In this document: piece by piece, positions 15,962 to 21,673 of the stretch
Layout: the number at the start of each line of letters is the position of its first letter
How positions within the stretch are numbered: position 1 is the first letter of the stretch
Virus record (IMG/VR): IMGVR_UViG_3300042691_016996
Span: 1 to 32,332 of that record
Length of the DNA: 32,332 nt
Strand: one strand, 5' to 3'
Source of the DNA: a virus
Translations under genes and position numbers: made by a program
The notes under the pieces: model-generated
What the model saw: the letters and a program-made list of their open reading frames with translations, nothing else
What the model was told of the DNA's origin: nothing
Databases searched by the model: none

Positions 15962-16881
15962 CGCGTCAACCATATTCTGATGATGTTAAAAGCGAAGTCT
16001 TGAAGATGCTGGACGATGGCTTTACTCGGATTGAGATAAACCAGAGAACAGGCGTGGGACTCGCGACCATTGGTTACTGGAAGCGCGAGGCAAGGTCGAA
16101 GTTAATAGCACCATCTGTGAATCCGCCCTTACAGGAATTGCCAAAAGACAAAAGCAAAATCCTTATTTACGATATCGAGACGTTGCCAAACCTTGGCTAT
16201 TTTTTTGATACTTTGCCCGACAGGTCTATCCCGTTGGACTTTATTGTTAAGCCAAAATCTATCTGCACCATTGCATGGAAATGGTACGGCGAACCTGAGA
16301 CTTATGTCTATGTCATGGAAAAGCCGTATGAGGACAAGAAGCCATTAGAGGAGTTTCTGCCGGTATGGAGCGAGGCCAACTATGCCGTTGCCCATTATTC
16401 GCGCTTTGACAAAACATTCATCGCGGCAAGGCTTATGGCTAATGGCCTGCCCTCTCTGCCGCCTGTCAATGACATTTGCACTTACAAGCTGGCTAAGACG
16501 CATTTCGGCAGGTCGCTTAATGGCAACAAGCTAGACCATTTGGGAACCATCTTAGGCGTTGGCAGGAAAAACAAAACCACCGCGAATCTATGGGTTGGAT
16601 GTGCCAGCGGAGACATGGCGGCCATAGAGGAAATGGCGGCGTACAACAAGCAGGATGTGGAGCTATTGGAGCAGGTATTCACCGAAATGCTTCCACACGT
16701 TAAAAGCAAGCTCAATCTTAATCTGCTAAGTGATGAACCCGTGATACGTTGCAAGCAATGCGGAAGCGATAATCTTACGCAGCGGGGATTTGAGTTTAAG
16801 GCGGCATCGATGCAGCATCGGTATGTTTGCAATGACTGCGGCTCTTGGTCAACCTTTCCAGCGAAGAAGGCAAAGTTATGA
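15958..16881 (+). CDS. DEDDy 3'-5' exonuclease with HTH and zinc ribbon
   Basis: 307 residues with three parts. Residues 1-50 form a helix-turn-helix (SEVLKMLDDGFTRIEINQRT, GVGLATIGYWKRE). Residues ~65-245 are a ribonuclease H-like exonuclease with Asp72 and Glu74 (YDIETLPN), Asp151 (HYSRFDKTFI) and Tyr229/Asp233 (YNKQDVELL), the DEDDy set. Residues 265-294 hold CKQC and CNDC, a zinc ribbon. The enzyme would degrade single-stranded DNA or RNA 3'-5' while the other domains target it. It sits at the end of the late operon beside a nucleotide-metabolism-like gene. The biological substrate is unknown. Confidence 0.75.
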   Translation: MTRQPYSDDVKSEVLKMLDDGFTRIEINQRTGVGLATIGYWKREARSKLIAPSVNPPLQELPKDKSKILIYDIETLPNLGYFFDTLPDRSIPLDFIVKPKSICTIAWKWYGEPETYVYVMEKPYEDKKPLEEFLPVWSEANYAVAHYSRFDKTFIAARLMANGLPSLPPVNDICTYKLAKTHFGRSLNGNKLDHLGTILGVGRKNKTTANLWVGCASGDMAAIEEMAAYNKQDVELLEQVFTEMLPHVKSKLNLNLLSDEPVIRCKQCGSDNLTQRGFEFKAASMQHRYVCNDCGSWSTFPAKKAKL

Positions 16882-17198
16882 TTCCCGAGCATGTGGCACT
16901 ACGATCCTTCAACATTATCCTTGGTATCATGCGAGAAGGCAGTAAGAAAGACGGCGCTAACGATTCATGGCTGGATAAGCCCGAACGATTCCACACAAAC
17001 AAGGCCATACGCCATGTCATCAACCATGACCTAGAAGGAAACGAACCACACCTTCACTACGCGCTAGTCAGGCTTGCAATGGCGATATGCCAGCAAGAAG
17101 TTCGTCCAAGTCAACAATCGCCCTGCCCATATTGTTTCGAGCCGTGTCATTGCTCACATATGGATGAGCATCGCGCATCGCCTCAAGCGCCTGATTGA
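16878..17198 (+). CDS. DUF5664-like protein (dATP/dGTP diphosphohydrolase N-terminal family)
   Basis: 106 residues from the ATG overlapping the previous stop (ATGA). GSKKDGANDSWLDKPERFHTNKAIRHVINHDL and then HLHYALVRLAMAI follow the conserved DUF5664 pattern, in which His and Arg residues and ALxRLAMA are typical. After about residue 77 the sequence departs from the family with a Cys-rich tail (CPYCFEPCHCSHM). The last 131 bases lie antisense to the final gene of the minus-strand operon. Annotation of the family as dATP/dGTP diphosphohydrolase N-terminal is from memory; activity of this short form is uncertain. Confidence 0.68.
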   Translation: MIPEHVALRSFNIILGIMREGSKKDGANDSWLDKPERFHTNKAIRHVINHDLEGNEPHLHYALVRLAMAICQQEVRPSQQSPCPYCFEPCHCSHMDEHRASPQAPD

Positions 17199-17223
17199 TG
17201 ATTTCAAGCTCGTCTTTGGTCAT
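17068..17223 (-). CDS. Small hypothetical protein (51 aa), last gene of early operon
   Basis: The ATG at 17223 is preceded by GGAGGG 3 bases upstream; an adjacent in-frame ATG at 17226 is also possible. The product is MTKDELEIINQALEAMRDAH plus 31 residues ending LLAGISPLQA and looks helical. The 3' part is antisense to the end of the DUF5664-like gene. It overlaps the upstream gene by 20 bases. No family recognised. Confidence 0.6.
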   Translation of the reverse strand: MTKDELEIINQALEAMRDAHPYVSNDTARNNMGRAIVDLDELLAGISPLQA

Positions 17224-17353
17224 CATCCCTCCTGAACTGAAACCCCAGCTCTTCCATCAGTTTAATCACTGTATAGGCATGTGGCGCAGCGGTGTATTTC
17301 TCGCGCTTGCATAGCTCGCCCCATAGGTAATCGGCTAGTTCTTTGGTGGTCAT
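17204..17353 (-). CDS. Small hypothetical protein (49 aa)
   Basis: The ATG at 17353 overlaps the upstream stop (ATGA); AGAGG lies 8-9 bases before it. The product begins MTTKELADYLWGELCKREKY and ends in RRDDDQRRA. It is charged and probably helical. Its last 20 bases overlap the next gene. No recognised family. Confidence 0.6.
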   Translation of the reverse strand: MTTKELADYLWGELCKREKYTAAPHAYTVIKLMEELGFQFRRDDDQRRA

Positions 17354-17595
17354 TTATCCGCGCCTCTTGTTATTGTCGCCCATGGATTGATTATTTGATA
17401 CCATTTCCACCGAGGTATTCCGCGCACGTTATATTTGTAAAGCGTTCGGTTCCATCTGATTCTGCATAGGCACCAAGGGTTTCTGATTCTATTCTTAACT
17501 CTCCACCATTGATGCCGAAAATCATACAGACTCGACGGTATTTCAATCGTTAACTTGATTGGAGAATAGCGGCAATGGCTTTCTTCAATGGTCAT
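17350..17595 (-). CDS. Hypothetical basic, Trp-rich protein (81 aa)
   Basis: The ATG at 17595 overlaps the upstream stop (ATGA), so this start is chosen over a longer reading from 17694 that would lie inside the neighbouring gene. The product (MTIEESHCRYSPIKLTIEIP, then WWRVKNRIRNPWCLCRIRWN) is strongly basic with many Trp, Arg and Tyr residues, which would suit nucleic acid or membrane binding. Function unknown. Confidence 0.58.
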   Translation of the reverse strand: MTIEESHCRYSPIKLTIEIPSSLYDFRHQWWRVKNRIRNPWCLCRIRWNRTLYKYNVRGIPRWKWYQIINPWATITRGADK

Positions 17596-18116
17596 CTCTG
17601 CAATATCTCCTTCACCGCCTGTATCGCGGCTTTGGCCATAGCTTTCATTCGTTTTTCCACTGACTCTATTTTGTTTGCGCGTGAAGCCTTCCACATATCA
17701 AGCATAACTTGCTCAACCGCCTCATCACTATCCAGCGCGGATAGGTTTGGTTGCTGCTCGCCTATTGAAGTTTTTAGAGCCGGATCGTAGGCTGCAATCA
17801 CTCTTTCCATTAAACGCCTATCATATGCTTTTTCAAAAACTTCGTTGATTTTTATTGCATCCCCATCAGCGGATAGGTTTGGTTGGTTGCTTCCCTTTGT
17901 AAACTTAAAGTGCGCCTCTCCCTCTGGGATGCTTTCGTCCACCACAAACTTCATGCCAGCATATTCCTTGCCATGCTCAGCGGATAGGTTTGAGGTGCGG
18001 TTTGCTTCGTAGGCTTCGATGATGCAGCGAAGGAAATGTCTTGTGTAAACGTCATCATTTTTTATTGCCGCAGCAAATGCCTTCTCATCCAGCAGTTTTT
18101 CGGTTTGTTTGGTCAT
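17592..18116 (-). CDS. Hypothetical protein with three NLSA repeats (174 aa)
   Basis: The ATG at 18116 overlaps the upstream stop. The product begins MTKQTEKLLDEKAFAAAIKN. Three copies of a short motif occur in frame: RTSNLSAEH, NQPNLSADG and QQPNLSALD. Two are preceded by a helical unit with I(I/A)AY (FLRCIIEAYEAN; LMERVIAAYDPA). The motif DNA shares the 12-base core AAACCTATCCGC. The C-terminus is helical (KRMKAMAKAAIQAVKEIL). No family is recognised; a repeat-built interaction protein is possible. Confidence 0.65.
   Translation of the reverse strand: MTKQTEKLLDEKAFAAAIKNDDVYTRHFLRCIIEAYEANRTSNLSAEHGKEYAGMKFVVDESIPEGEAHFKFTKGSNQPNLSADGDAIKINEVFEKAYDRRLMERVIAAYDPALKTSIGEQQPNLSALDSDEAVEQVMLDMWKASRANKIESVEKRMKAMAKAAIQAVKEILQR
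17737..17991 (-). repeat. Three in-frame copies of a 12-bp core within one gene
   Basis: The plus-strand core GCGGATAGGTTT occurs at 17737-17748, 17869-17880 and 17980-17991, spaced 132 and 111 bases, both multiples of three. Each encodes NLSA in the minus-strand gene 17592-18116. The conserved codons suggest recent duplication, or a conserved DNA site as well as a protein motif. Confidence 0.6.
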
Positions 18117-18433
18117 GGTTTTGCTTCCATAATTATTTTGTAGATTCGTTCGCATTGCTCGTTGGATAGCGTACAATAATTAAAAGTTTCAACCTTTTTC
18201 CGGCGGAGAAATTTCTGCCCTTCTTCATAAAGTGCTTTATCGTATTGCATAGTTGCAACGTTGTTGCCAATACATGCGCCGTTGGACTTCCTGTATTTAT
18301 ATCCACCAATGACGCACTGCTTTTCAGATACGGACTCGCATTGCACAATTTCGTAATAAGCAGCGCCACGCCCCCAGCCGTAGCTTTGAGGGCGCATAAA
18401 CTTGTCGCCAATTTTTACATTAGTTAAATCCAT
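18113..18433 (-). CDS. Hypothetical protein (106 aa)
   Basis: The start at 18433 is chosen because GGAGGGG lies 4 bases upstream; the in-frame ATG at 18445 lies upstream of that site. The product begins MDLTNVKIGDKFMRPQSYGW. Four Cys residues and a basic middle are present (GGYKYRKSNGACIGNN, KFLRRKKVETFNYCTLSNEQ). The N-terminal KIGDKFMRP suggests a small beta domain. Its start shares a base with the stop of a 9-codon mini-ORF. Unknown function. Confidence 0.62.
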   Translation of the reverse strand: MDLTNVKIGDKFMRPQSYGWGRGAAYYEIVQCESVSEKQCVIGGYKYRKSNGACIGNNVATMQYDKALYEEGQKFLRRKKVETFNYCTLSNEQCERIYKIIMEAKP

Positions 18434-18462
18434 TATCCCCTCCATTCGGTTTGTGTGGTCAT
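18433..18462 (-). CDS. 9-codon mini-ORF bridging two genes (MTTQTEWRG)
   Basis: Its ATG overlaps the stop of the 18459-18680 gene (ATGA) and its TAA shares a base with the next ATG (TAATG). The TGG AGG GGA codons contain the ribosome binding site of the next gene. It looks like a translational coupler or deletion scar. The peptide itself probably has no function. Confidence 0.5.
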   Translation of the reverse strand: MTTQTEWRG

Positions 18463-18680
18463 AGTTGTTTCCTTATAGTAATGCGAATATCGGTTCCCAT
18501 TCTTTCAACACTATATTCACTGCATAGGTTCAAAGCTATTTTATCAATTTCTTGGCGCAACCTGTCTTCAATCCTCTTTTTGGCGCGCGCAATTTCTTCT
18601 TCGCAGATTTCTTCTGCTGCCTTCTTTACACCAAAATTAATGGCTTTGATAAATAAATCTAAGTCTGTTGTCTTGGTCAT
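18459..18680 (-). CDS. Hypothetical helical protein (73 aa)
   Basis: The start at 18680 is preceded by GGAGGGG. The product begins MTKTTDLDLFIKAINFGVKK and continues with a highly charged helix (EEICEEEIARAKKRIEDRLRQ), then a short beta-like end (RMGTDIRITIRKQL). It looks like a small coiled-coil protein. Its stop overlaps a mini-ORF, and another mini-ORF ends at its start. No family recognised. Confidence 0.6.
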   Translation of the reverse strand: MTKTTDLDLFIKAINFGVKKAAEEICEEEIARAKKRIEDRLRQEIDKIALNLCSEYSVERMGTDIRITIRKQL

Positions 18681-18709
18681 CACCCCCTCCATTCAGTTTC
18701 TTTGGTCAT
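18680..18709 (-). CDS. 9-codon mini-ORF bridging two genes (MTKETEWRG)
   Basis: Same design as the mini-ORF at 18433-18462 and identical in seven of nine residues. The ATG overlaps the previous stop (TTATGA), the TGA shares a base with the next ATG (TGATG), and TGG AGG GGG contains the next gene's ribosome binding site. Confidence 0.5.
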   Translation of the reverse strand: MTKETEWRG

Positions 18710-18843
18710 AATCCTGCTCGTAAAAATATTAAGCTTAGCCCAAGTAAAATACTCATTTTTAAGTAGAACCACATATCATTAATAAATTCCTTTATTCCAT
18801 CGTGTGGTTCTACAACAATTCTGCATACTAATTCTTGCTTCAT
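18706..18843 (-). CDS. Small membrane protein (45 aa)
   Basis: The ATG at 18843 shares a base with the previous stop (TGATG) and has GGAGGGGG 3 bases upstream. The first 25 residues are polar (MKQELVCRIVVEPHDGIKEF), and residues ~24-41 (MWFYLKMSILLGLSLIFL) form one membrane segment. No recognised family; small phage membrane proteins are often host-modifying. Confidence 0.6.
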   Translation of the reverse strand: MKQELVCRIVVEPHDGIKEFINDMWFYLKMSILLGLSLIFLRAGL

Positions 18844-19085
18844 CACCCCCTCCATTTATCTGCTAGTGCTAGGGCTTTCCTTGCTTCTCCGATATCGCCA
18901 TAGAAATCAACGTAACGCTTCAGGTGCTTTGCAATTTCCGACATATCCTTGCCCATCTCTGCTGCACAGGCTTGGTAGCCCTGCATATAGCATTGCTCAT
19001 TAGTATAGCCAGCAGCATAGTATGGTTGCTCTGTTAACCATAGGCGATAGCTGTCAAACGCCTCCCTGATTTTATCTTGTGTCAT
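18843..19085 (-). CDS. Hypothetical protein (80 aa)
   Basis: The ATG at 19085 overlaps the upstream stop (ATGA). The product begins MTQDKIREAFDSYRLWLTEQ, then PYYAAGYTNEQCYMQGYQAC, with many Tyr, Gln and Ala, and ends in ALADKWRG. It appears helical throughout. The final codons (TGG AGG GGG TGA) contain the ribosome binding site of the next gene. Function unknown. Confidence 0.62.
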   Translation of the reverse strand: MTQDKIREAFDSYRLWLTEQPYYAAGYTNEQCYMQGYQACAAEMGKDMSEIAKHLKRYVDFYGDIGEARKALALADKWRG

Positions 19086-19390
19086 TTCTCCCACGGCCTA
19101 TACCCTCCGCTTCCTACCATGCTGATTTCTTTTCCCCAAGCGTCCTTAACAACGCTCCATGCCGCTGCGCCGTTAGAGTATATTTCTTGCGTGAAGCGAT
19201 CGCCGGATTTTGATACATGCTCAACTATTGCGTCTGGCTTATTCATTAATGTTCCTGTTGTTGTGGTCACTTTTATGTATTTTGTATTATGCCGCCAATC
19301 GCTAGAGCAATAAAACACTGTTCCTGTGGGATGTGTTGGTGGCACTTTCCATGCCCCACACTCTTGGCAAATAATGTTTGTGGTGTCCAT
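19082..19390 (-). CDS. Two-part hypothetical protein, Cys motif plus AAAWS module (102 aa)
   Basis: The start at 19390 shares a base with the upstream stop (TGATG). Residues ~8-29 carry CQECG and a further Cys (VFYCSSDW), possibly a partial zinc site. From Met49 the sequence (MNKPDAIVEHVSKSGDRFTQ, YSNGAAAWSVVKDAWGKEI, ending GGYRPWEK) closely resembles the complete 56-residue protein at 20981-21151. An AGGA-type site before the internal ATG suggests the second part could also be made alone. It looks like a fusion of a small Cys-containing domain to a duplicated module. Function unknown. Confidence 0.62.
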   Translation of the reverse strand: MDTTNIICQECGAWKVPPTHPTGTVFYCSSDWRHNTKYIKVTTTTGTLMNKPDAIVEHVSKSGDRFTQEIYSNGAAAWSVVKDAWGKEISMVGSGGYRPWEK

Positions 19391-19572
19391 CACTCGCCCT
19401 TCTCGTTTTGTTGTTTGGTGGTTGGTTTGTTGCTATGTACGGAAATGCGAACCCAAGGATAATCGGCAGCTATTTCACATGCCCTAACCGCTGATCGACC
19501 CGCATAAACAACCCTATATTCTTCACTATAGATATTGTTTTGCACAACAAATATCGTGTCTTTTGCAAGCAT
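19390..19572 (-). CDS. Hypothetical protein (60 aa)
   Basis: The start at 19572 has GGAGGAGTGAGTG upstream. The product begins MLAKDTIFVVQNNIYSEEYR, contains VVYAGRSAVRACEIAADYPW and ends TTKQQNEKGE. It resembles a small alpha/beta domain. The last codons carry the ribosome binding site for the next gene and belong to a repeated junction type. No family recognised. Confidence 0.6.
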   Translation of the reverse strand: MLAKDTIFVVQNNIYSEEYRVVYAGRSAVRACEIAADYPWVRISVHSNKPTTKQQNEKGE

Positions 19573-19575
19573 CAC

Positions 19576-19728
19576 TCACTCCTCCGGTTGTTTAGTGTTT
19601 GCTTCCCGCTCAACATCTCGACCAGCTATAAGATATTTCCCCGCAGTCCATTTTGAATCCGGCGGGATAGCAAACGTGGCCGTGCCTTTTTCAAAATCCA
19701 GTTCGATTAACTCGCATATGTATTGCAT
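19576..19728 (-). CDS. Small hypothetical protein (50 aa)
   Basis: The start at 19728 is chosen because it shares a base with the upstream stop (TGATG) and has GGAGGGCGAG before it. The product is MQYICELIELDFEKGTATFA plus 30 residues ending NTKQPEE, and looks like a small beta domain (KGTATFAIPPDSKWTAGKYL). Function unknown. Confidence 0.6.
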   Translation of the reverse strand: MQYICELIELDFEKGTATFAIPPDSKWTAGKYLIAGRDVEREANTKQPEE

Positions 19729-19979
19729 CACTCGCCCTCCGGTTGTTTGTCGGTTGGTGGCGCTGGTAACGGCATCCAGTGGGTTGGCCATCTGTAGTCA
19801 GGTTCAAATTGCCAATCAGTACCTCGGTTAAAAAACTCACCATCAGCAGATACGGCAAAGAATGGCGCGTCATTTGCGCAGTTACTTATCCTGTATCGCG
19901 CAGTAAACACATCGCGCCCATCGGTGACGATAATTTCAGTTCCATCCCTAGGCGCAGTCTCAATCGGTTCCCATTCCAT
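19728..19979 (-). CDS. DUF551-like phage protein (83 aa)
   Basis: The start at 19979 is preceded by GGGAGGGG about 7 bases upstream. The product begins MEWEPIETAPRDGTEIIVTD and contains THWMPLPAPP near the end. The W-x-PI-x-TAP-x-DGT opening and the WMPLP ending are characteristic of the DUF551-type small phage proteins of unknown function. The C-terminus (DKQPEGE) carries the repeated junction sequence. Confidence 0.72.
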   Translation of the reverse strand: MEWEPIETAPRDGTEIIVTDGRDVFTARYRISNCANDAPFFAVSADGEFFNRGTDWQFEPDYRWPTHWMPLPAPPTDKQPEGE

Positions 19980-19981
19980 AA

Positions 19982-20242
19982 TCACACCCCTCCCTTCTCG
20001 CGCCAGCAATCGGGCAGGGATGCGATGATTTTTTCTAGCTGCGGTTTCGCCTCTGAATAACCTTGCGATGCATTACCTTTAATAAGGTTTTCGGCGCATC
20101 GCATATACCATTCTGCACTGCCAACCATCTCCCTCATCATCGGCGCGAGTGCTTCGATGACGGTCTGCACTGTTTCGTAAAGGTCTGGGCTTCCGTTAGC
20201 AATAGCCCTAGCCAGCAGTTCTTTTAGTTGTTCGTTTGTCAT
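19982..20242 (-). CDS. Hypothetical helical protein (86 aa)
   Basis: The ATG at 20242 overlaps the upstream stop (ATGA). The product begins MTNEQLKELLARAIANGSPD and is helical through ETVQTVIEALAPMMREMV and YSEAKPQLEKIIASL. No membrane segment. The C-terminus includes the ribosome binding site of the next gene (WREKGGV). Function unknown. Confidence 0.62.
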   Translation of the reverse strand: MTNEQLKELLARAIANGSPDLYETVQTVIEALAPMMREMVGSAEWYMRCAENLIKGNASQGYSEAKPQLEKIIASLPDCWREKGGV

Positions 20243-20487
20243 GCTAAATACTCCTCAATGTATTCAATCAAGCTTCTCATGTCTCTTAAGCATTTATCGG
20301 TAGATTCAAGTCCGCTTTCGGCAATCCGCCAAGATTCCAAATACTCCTCGGCATCATCAAGTACTTTCTTTTGGCTGTAAGCCCTTGATAACGCTTCATT
20401 GTAAATATCCAATGCAGCATTAACACCGCTTAACGCATCGTTTAGTTCATTAGCAATATCTTGCCAGTCTGCTTGTTCCATTGTCAT
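20239..20487 (-). CDS. Hypothetical helical protein (82 aa)
   Basis: The ATG at 20487 overlaps the upstream stop (ATGA); a second in-frame ATG at 20481 is also possible. The product (MTMEQADWQDIANELNDALS, then ALSRAYSQKKVLDDAEEYLE) is acidic and helical, probably coiled-coil. No recognised family. Confidence 0.62.
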   Translation of the reverse strand: MTMEQADWQDIANELNDALSGVNAALDIYNEALSRAYSQKKVLDDAEEYLESWRIAESGLESTDKCLRDMRSLIEYIEEYLA

Positions 20488-20984
20488 AAATACCCCGCAT
20501 CCTTTGCTTTTTGTAACTTATCGCCGATAAATTCTTTTGATTCGGAAGCGTCTTTATATGAAGCATGCAATGAATAATGGCGACATACTTTTATTATTCC
20601 ATTGTAGTCATCATAGCATCTTTTAAGGCAGTCAACCAACACCTCAATCAGCGCATCCTTTTTTTCCAGTTCTTCGACGCATTCATTATATTGCTTTATG
20701 GTTGCCAGATGAGCTTGTTGCTCTTTTTCATACATCGTATAATCTGCCGAGCCGGTCGATATATCTTTTAGTCTTTCAACCCACGCCTCTACTTTATCCA
20801 CATCTATATTGATGTATCCGTTTTTTTCATGCAGCAGCCAGCCAGCAATAGTGTCGGCCTGCTGTGCGATTTGAGCTTTTAGATTATCAATCAGCACATC
20901 CTGCTGCTGGGCGAGTTCATACAGTTCGCTAAAGCTGTGCGTGTCCTTGTTCATATCAGCAAGTTCTGTTTTTAAGTTTGTCAT
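20484..20984 (-). CDS. Hypothetical coiled-coil protein (166 aa)
   Basis: The start at 20984 overlaps the upstream stop and has GGGAGGAAAGGCG before it. The product begins MTNLKTELADMNKDTHSFSE. Long heptad-like helices follow (LYELAQQQDVLIDNLKAQI, HLATIKQYNECVEELEKKD). A C-terminal region, roughly residues 115-145, holds Cys and His residues (VDCLKRCYDDYNGIIKVCRH). It looks like a structural or scaffold-type early protein. Unknown family. Confidence 0.62.
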   Translation of the reverse strand: MTNLKTELADMNKDTHSFSELYELAQQQDVLIDNLKAQIAQQADTIAGWLLHEKNGYINIDVDKVEAWVERLKDISTGSADYTMYEKEQQAHLATIKQYNECVEELEKKDALIEVLVDCLKRCYDDYNGIIKVCRHYSLHASYKDASESKEFIGDKLQKAKDAGYL

Positions 20985-21151
20985 CGCCTTTCCTCCCATG
21001 GCATGTACCCGCCAGCGCCACAAGTCGGGATTTCTCTGCCAAAAACATCTTTAACGATACTCCATGCCGCTGCGCCGCTTGAGTAAGTTTCTTTCGTGTA
21101 AACTTTGCCTGATTTTGAAACATAAGTTTCTGTGTAGTCTGGTTTATTCAT
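20981..21151 (-). CDS. Small AAAWS-module protein (56 aa)
   Basis: The ATG at 21151 is preceded by GAGGAGGGAGT. The product is MNKPDYTETYVSKSGKVYTK, then ETYSSGAAAWSIVKDVFGRE and a tail ending PWEERR. It closely matches the second half of the 19082-19390 product, including the VSKSG, GAAAWS, VKD and GGY-PWE blocks. It is probably a small folded beta-alpha domain that has been duplicated within this operon. The stop overlaps the next start (ATGA). Function unknown. Confidence 0.66.
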   Translation of the reverse strand: MNKPDYTETYVSKSGKVYTKETYSSGAAAWSIVKDVFGREIPTCGAGGYMPWEERR

Positions 21152-21160
21152 ACTCCCTCC

Positions 21161-21289
21161 TCAATAAGGTGTTCTGGTTGTTAAATGTTTCTCGTTCACA
21201 ATATCGCTTAGCATACCCGCTATAAACCACGCAGCGGTGGCTACAACAGCGCAGCCAAGCGAGACCTTAAGCACTTTTGATATGGCCAT
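21161..21289 (-). CDS. Small membrane protein (42 aa)
   Basis: The ATG at 21289 lies within the 3' end of the upstream gene (23-base overlap). A single membrane segment spans ~7-27 (LKVSLGCAVVATAAWFIAGM), followed by a short polar tail ending TTRTPY. Weak ribosome binding site. The stop leads into GAGGAGGGAG, the site for the next gene. Function unknown. Confidence 0.55.
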   Translation of the reverse strand: MAISKVLKVSLGCAVVATAAWFIAGMLSDIVNEKHLTTRTPY

Positions 21290-21485
21290 TTTCTTTCGCC
21301 TTCAAATAATCTTTATAATCCACCGTTGCTATTTCTCGCCATGTCACACCATAGCGCCGCTCGAACTCCGCTTCCTCCCTACGCGCTAGATTCATCACGC
21401 CTGGGTTGCAGCTATCAGCAGCGCGGAAGCAAGTCATGGCGACTTTGTTAGCTTTGTGCACCTGCATGGCGAAGGAATGGGTCAT
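21267..21485 (-). CDS. Hypothetical protein (72 aa)
   Basis: The ATG at 21485 overlaps the upstream stop and is preceded by GGGAGGAAGGAA. The product begins MTHSFAMQVHKANKVAMTCF and has a charged helical middle (NLARREEAEFERRYGVTWRE), ending GHIKSA. No recognised family. Confidence 0.6.
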   Translation of the reverse strand: MTHSFAMQVHKANKVAMTCFRAADSCNPGVMNLARREEAEFERRYGVTWREIATVDYKDYLKAKENGHIKSA

Positions 21486-21673
21486 TTCCTTCCTCCCATG
21501 CCAAGCAGCATCCAAACAAAGCCAATAACATGCTTTACCGCACCAATCCGGCAGTAGATGCTTCCTGCATATCTCGGCATTAAATGAGCCTTACTATGGT
21601 TCCTGTATGCCTTCCAGCGATAAAGAATAACACGGTTAGGCTCAATTAAATAAGACCTAGGAACGTAAATCAT
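21482..21673 (-). CDS. Hypothetical basic protein (63 aa)
   Basis: The ATG at 21673 has GGGGGAGGA 3 bases upstream and lies inside the 3' end of the NinB-like gene (17-base overlap). The product begins MIYVPRSYLIEPNRVILYRW and is rich in Arg, Tyr and Ile, with a hydrophobic end (KHVIGFVWMLLGMGGRK) that could be a membrane-binding segment. Function unknown. Confidence 0.58.
   Translation of the reverse strand: MIYVPRSYLIEPNRVILYRWKAYRNHSKAHLMPRYAGSIYCRIGAVKHVIGFVWMLLGMGGRK

Noticed and set aside
17737-17991. Spaced 12-bp repeats as a possible CRISPR-like array
   Set aside because: Only three copies, unequal spacing of multiples of three, and all in frame inside a coding gene.
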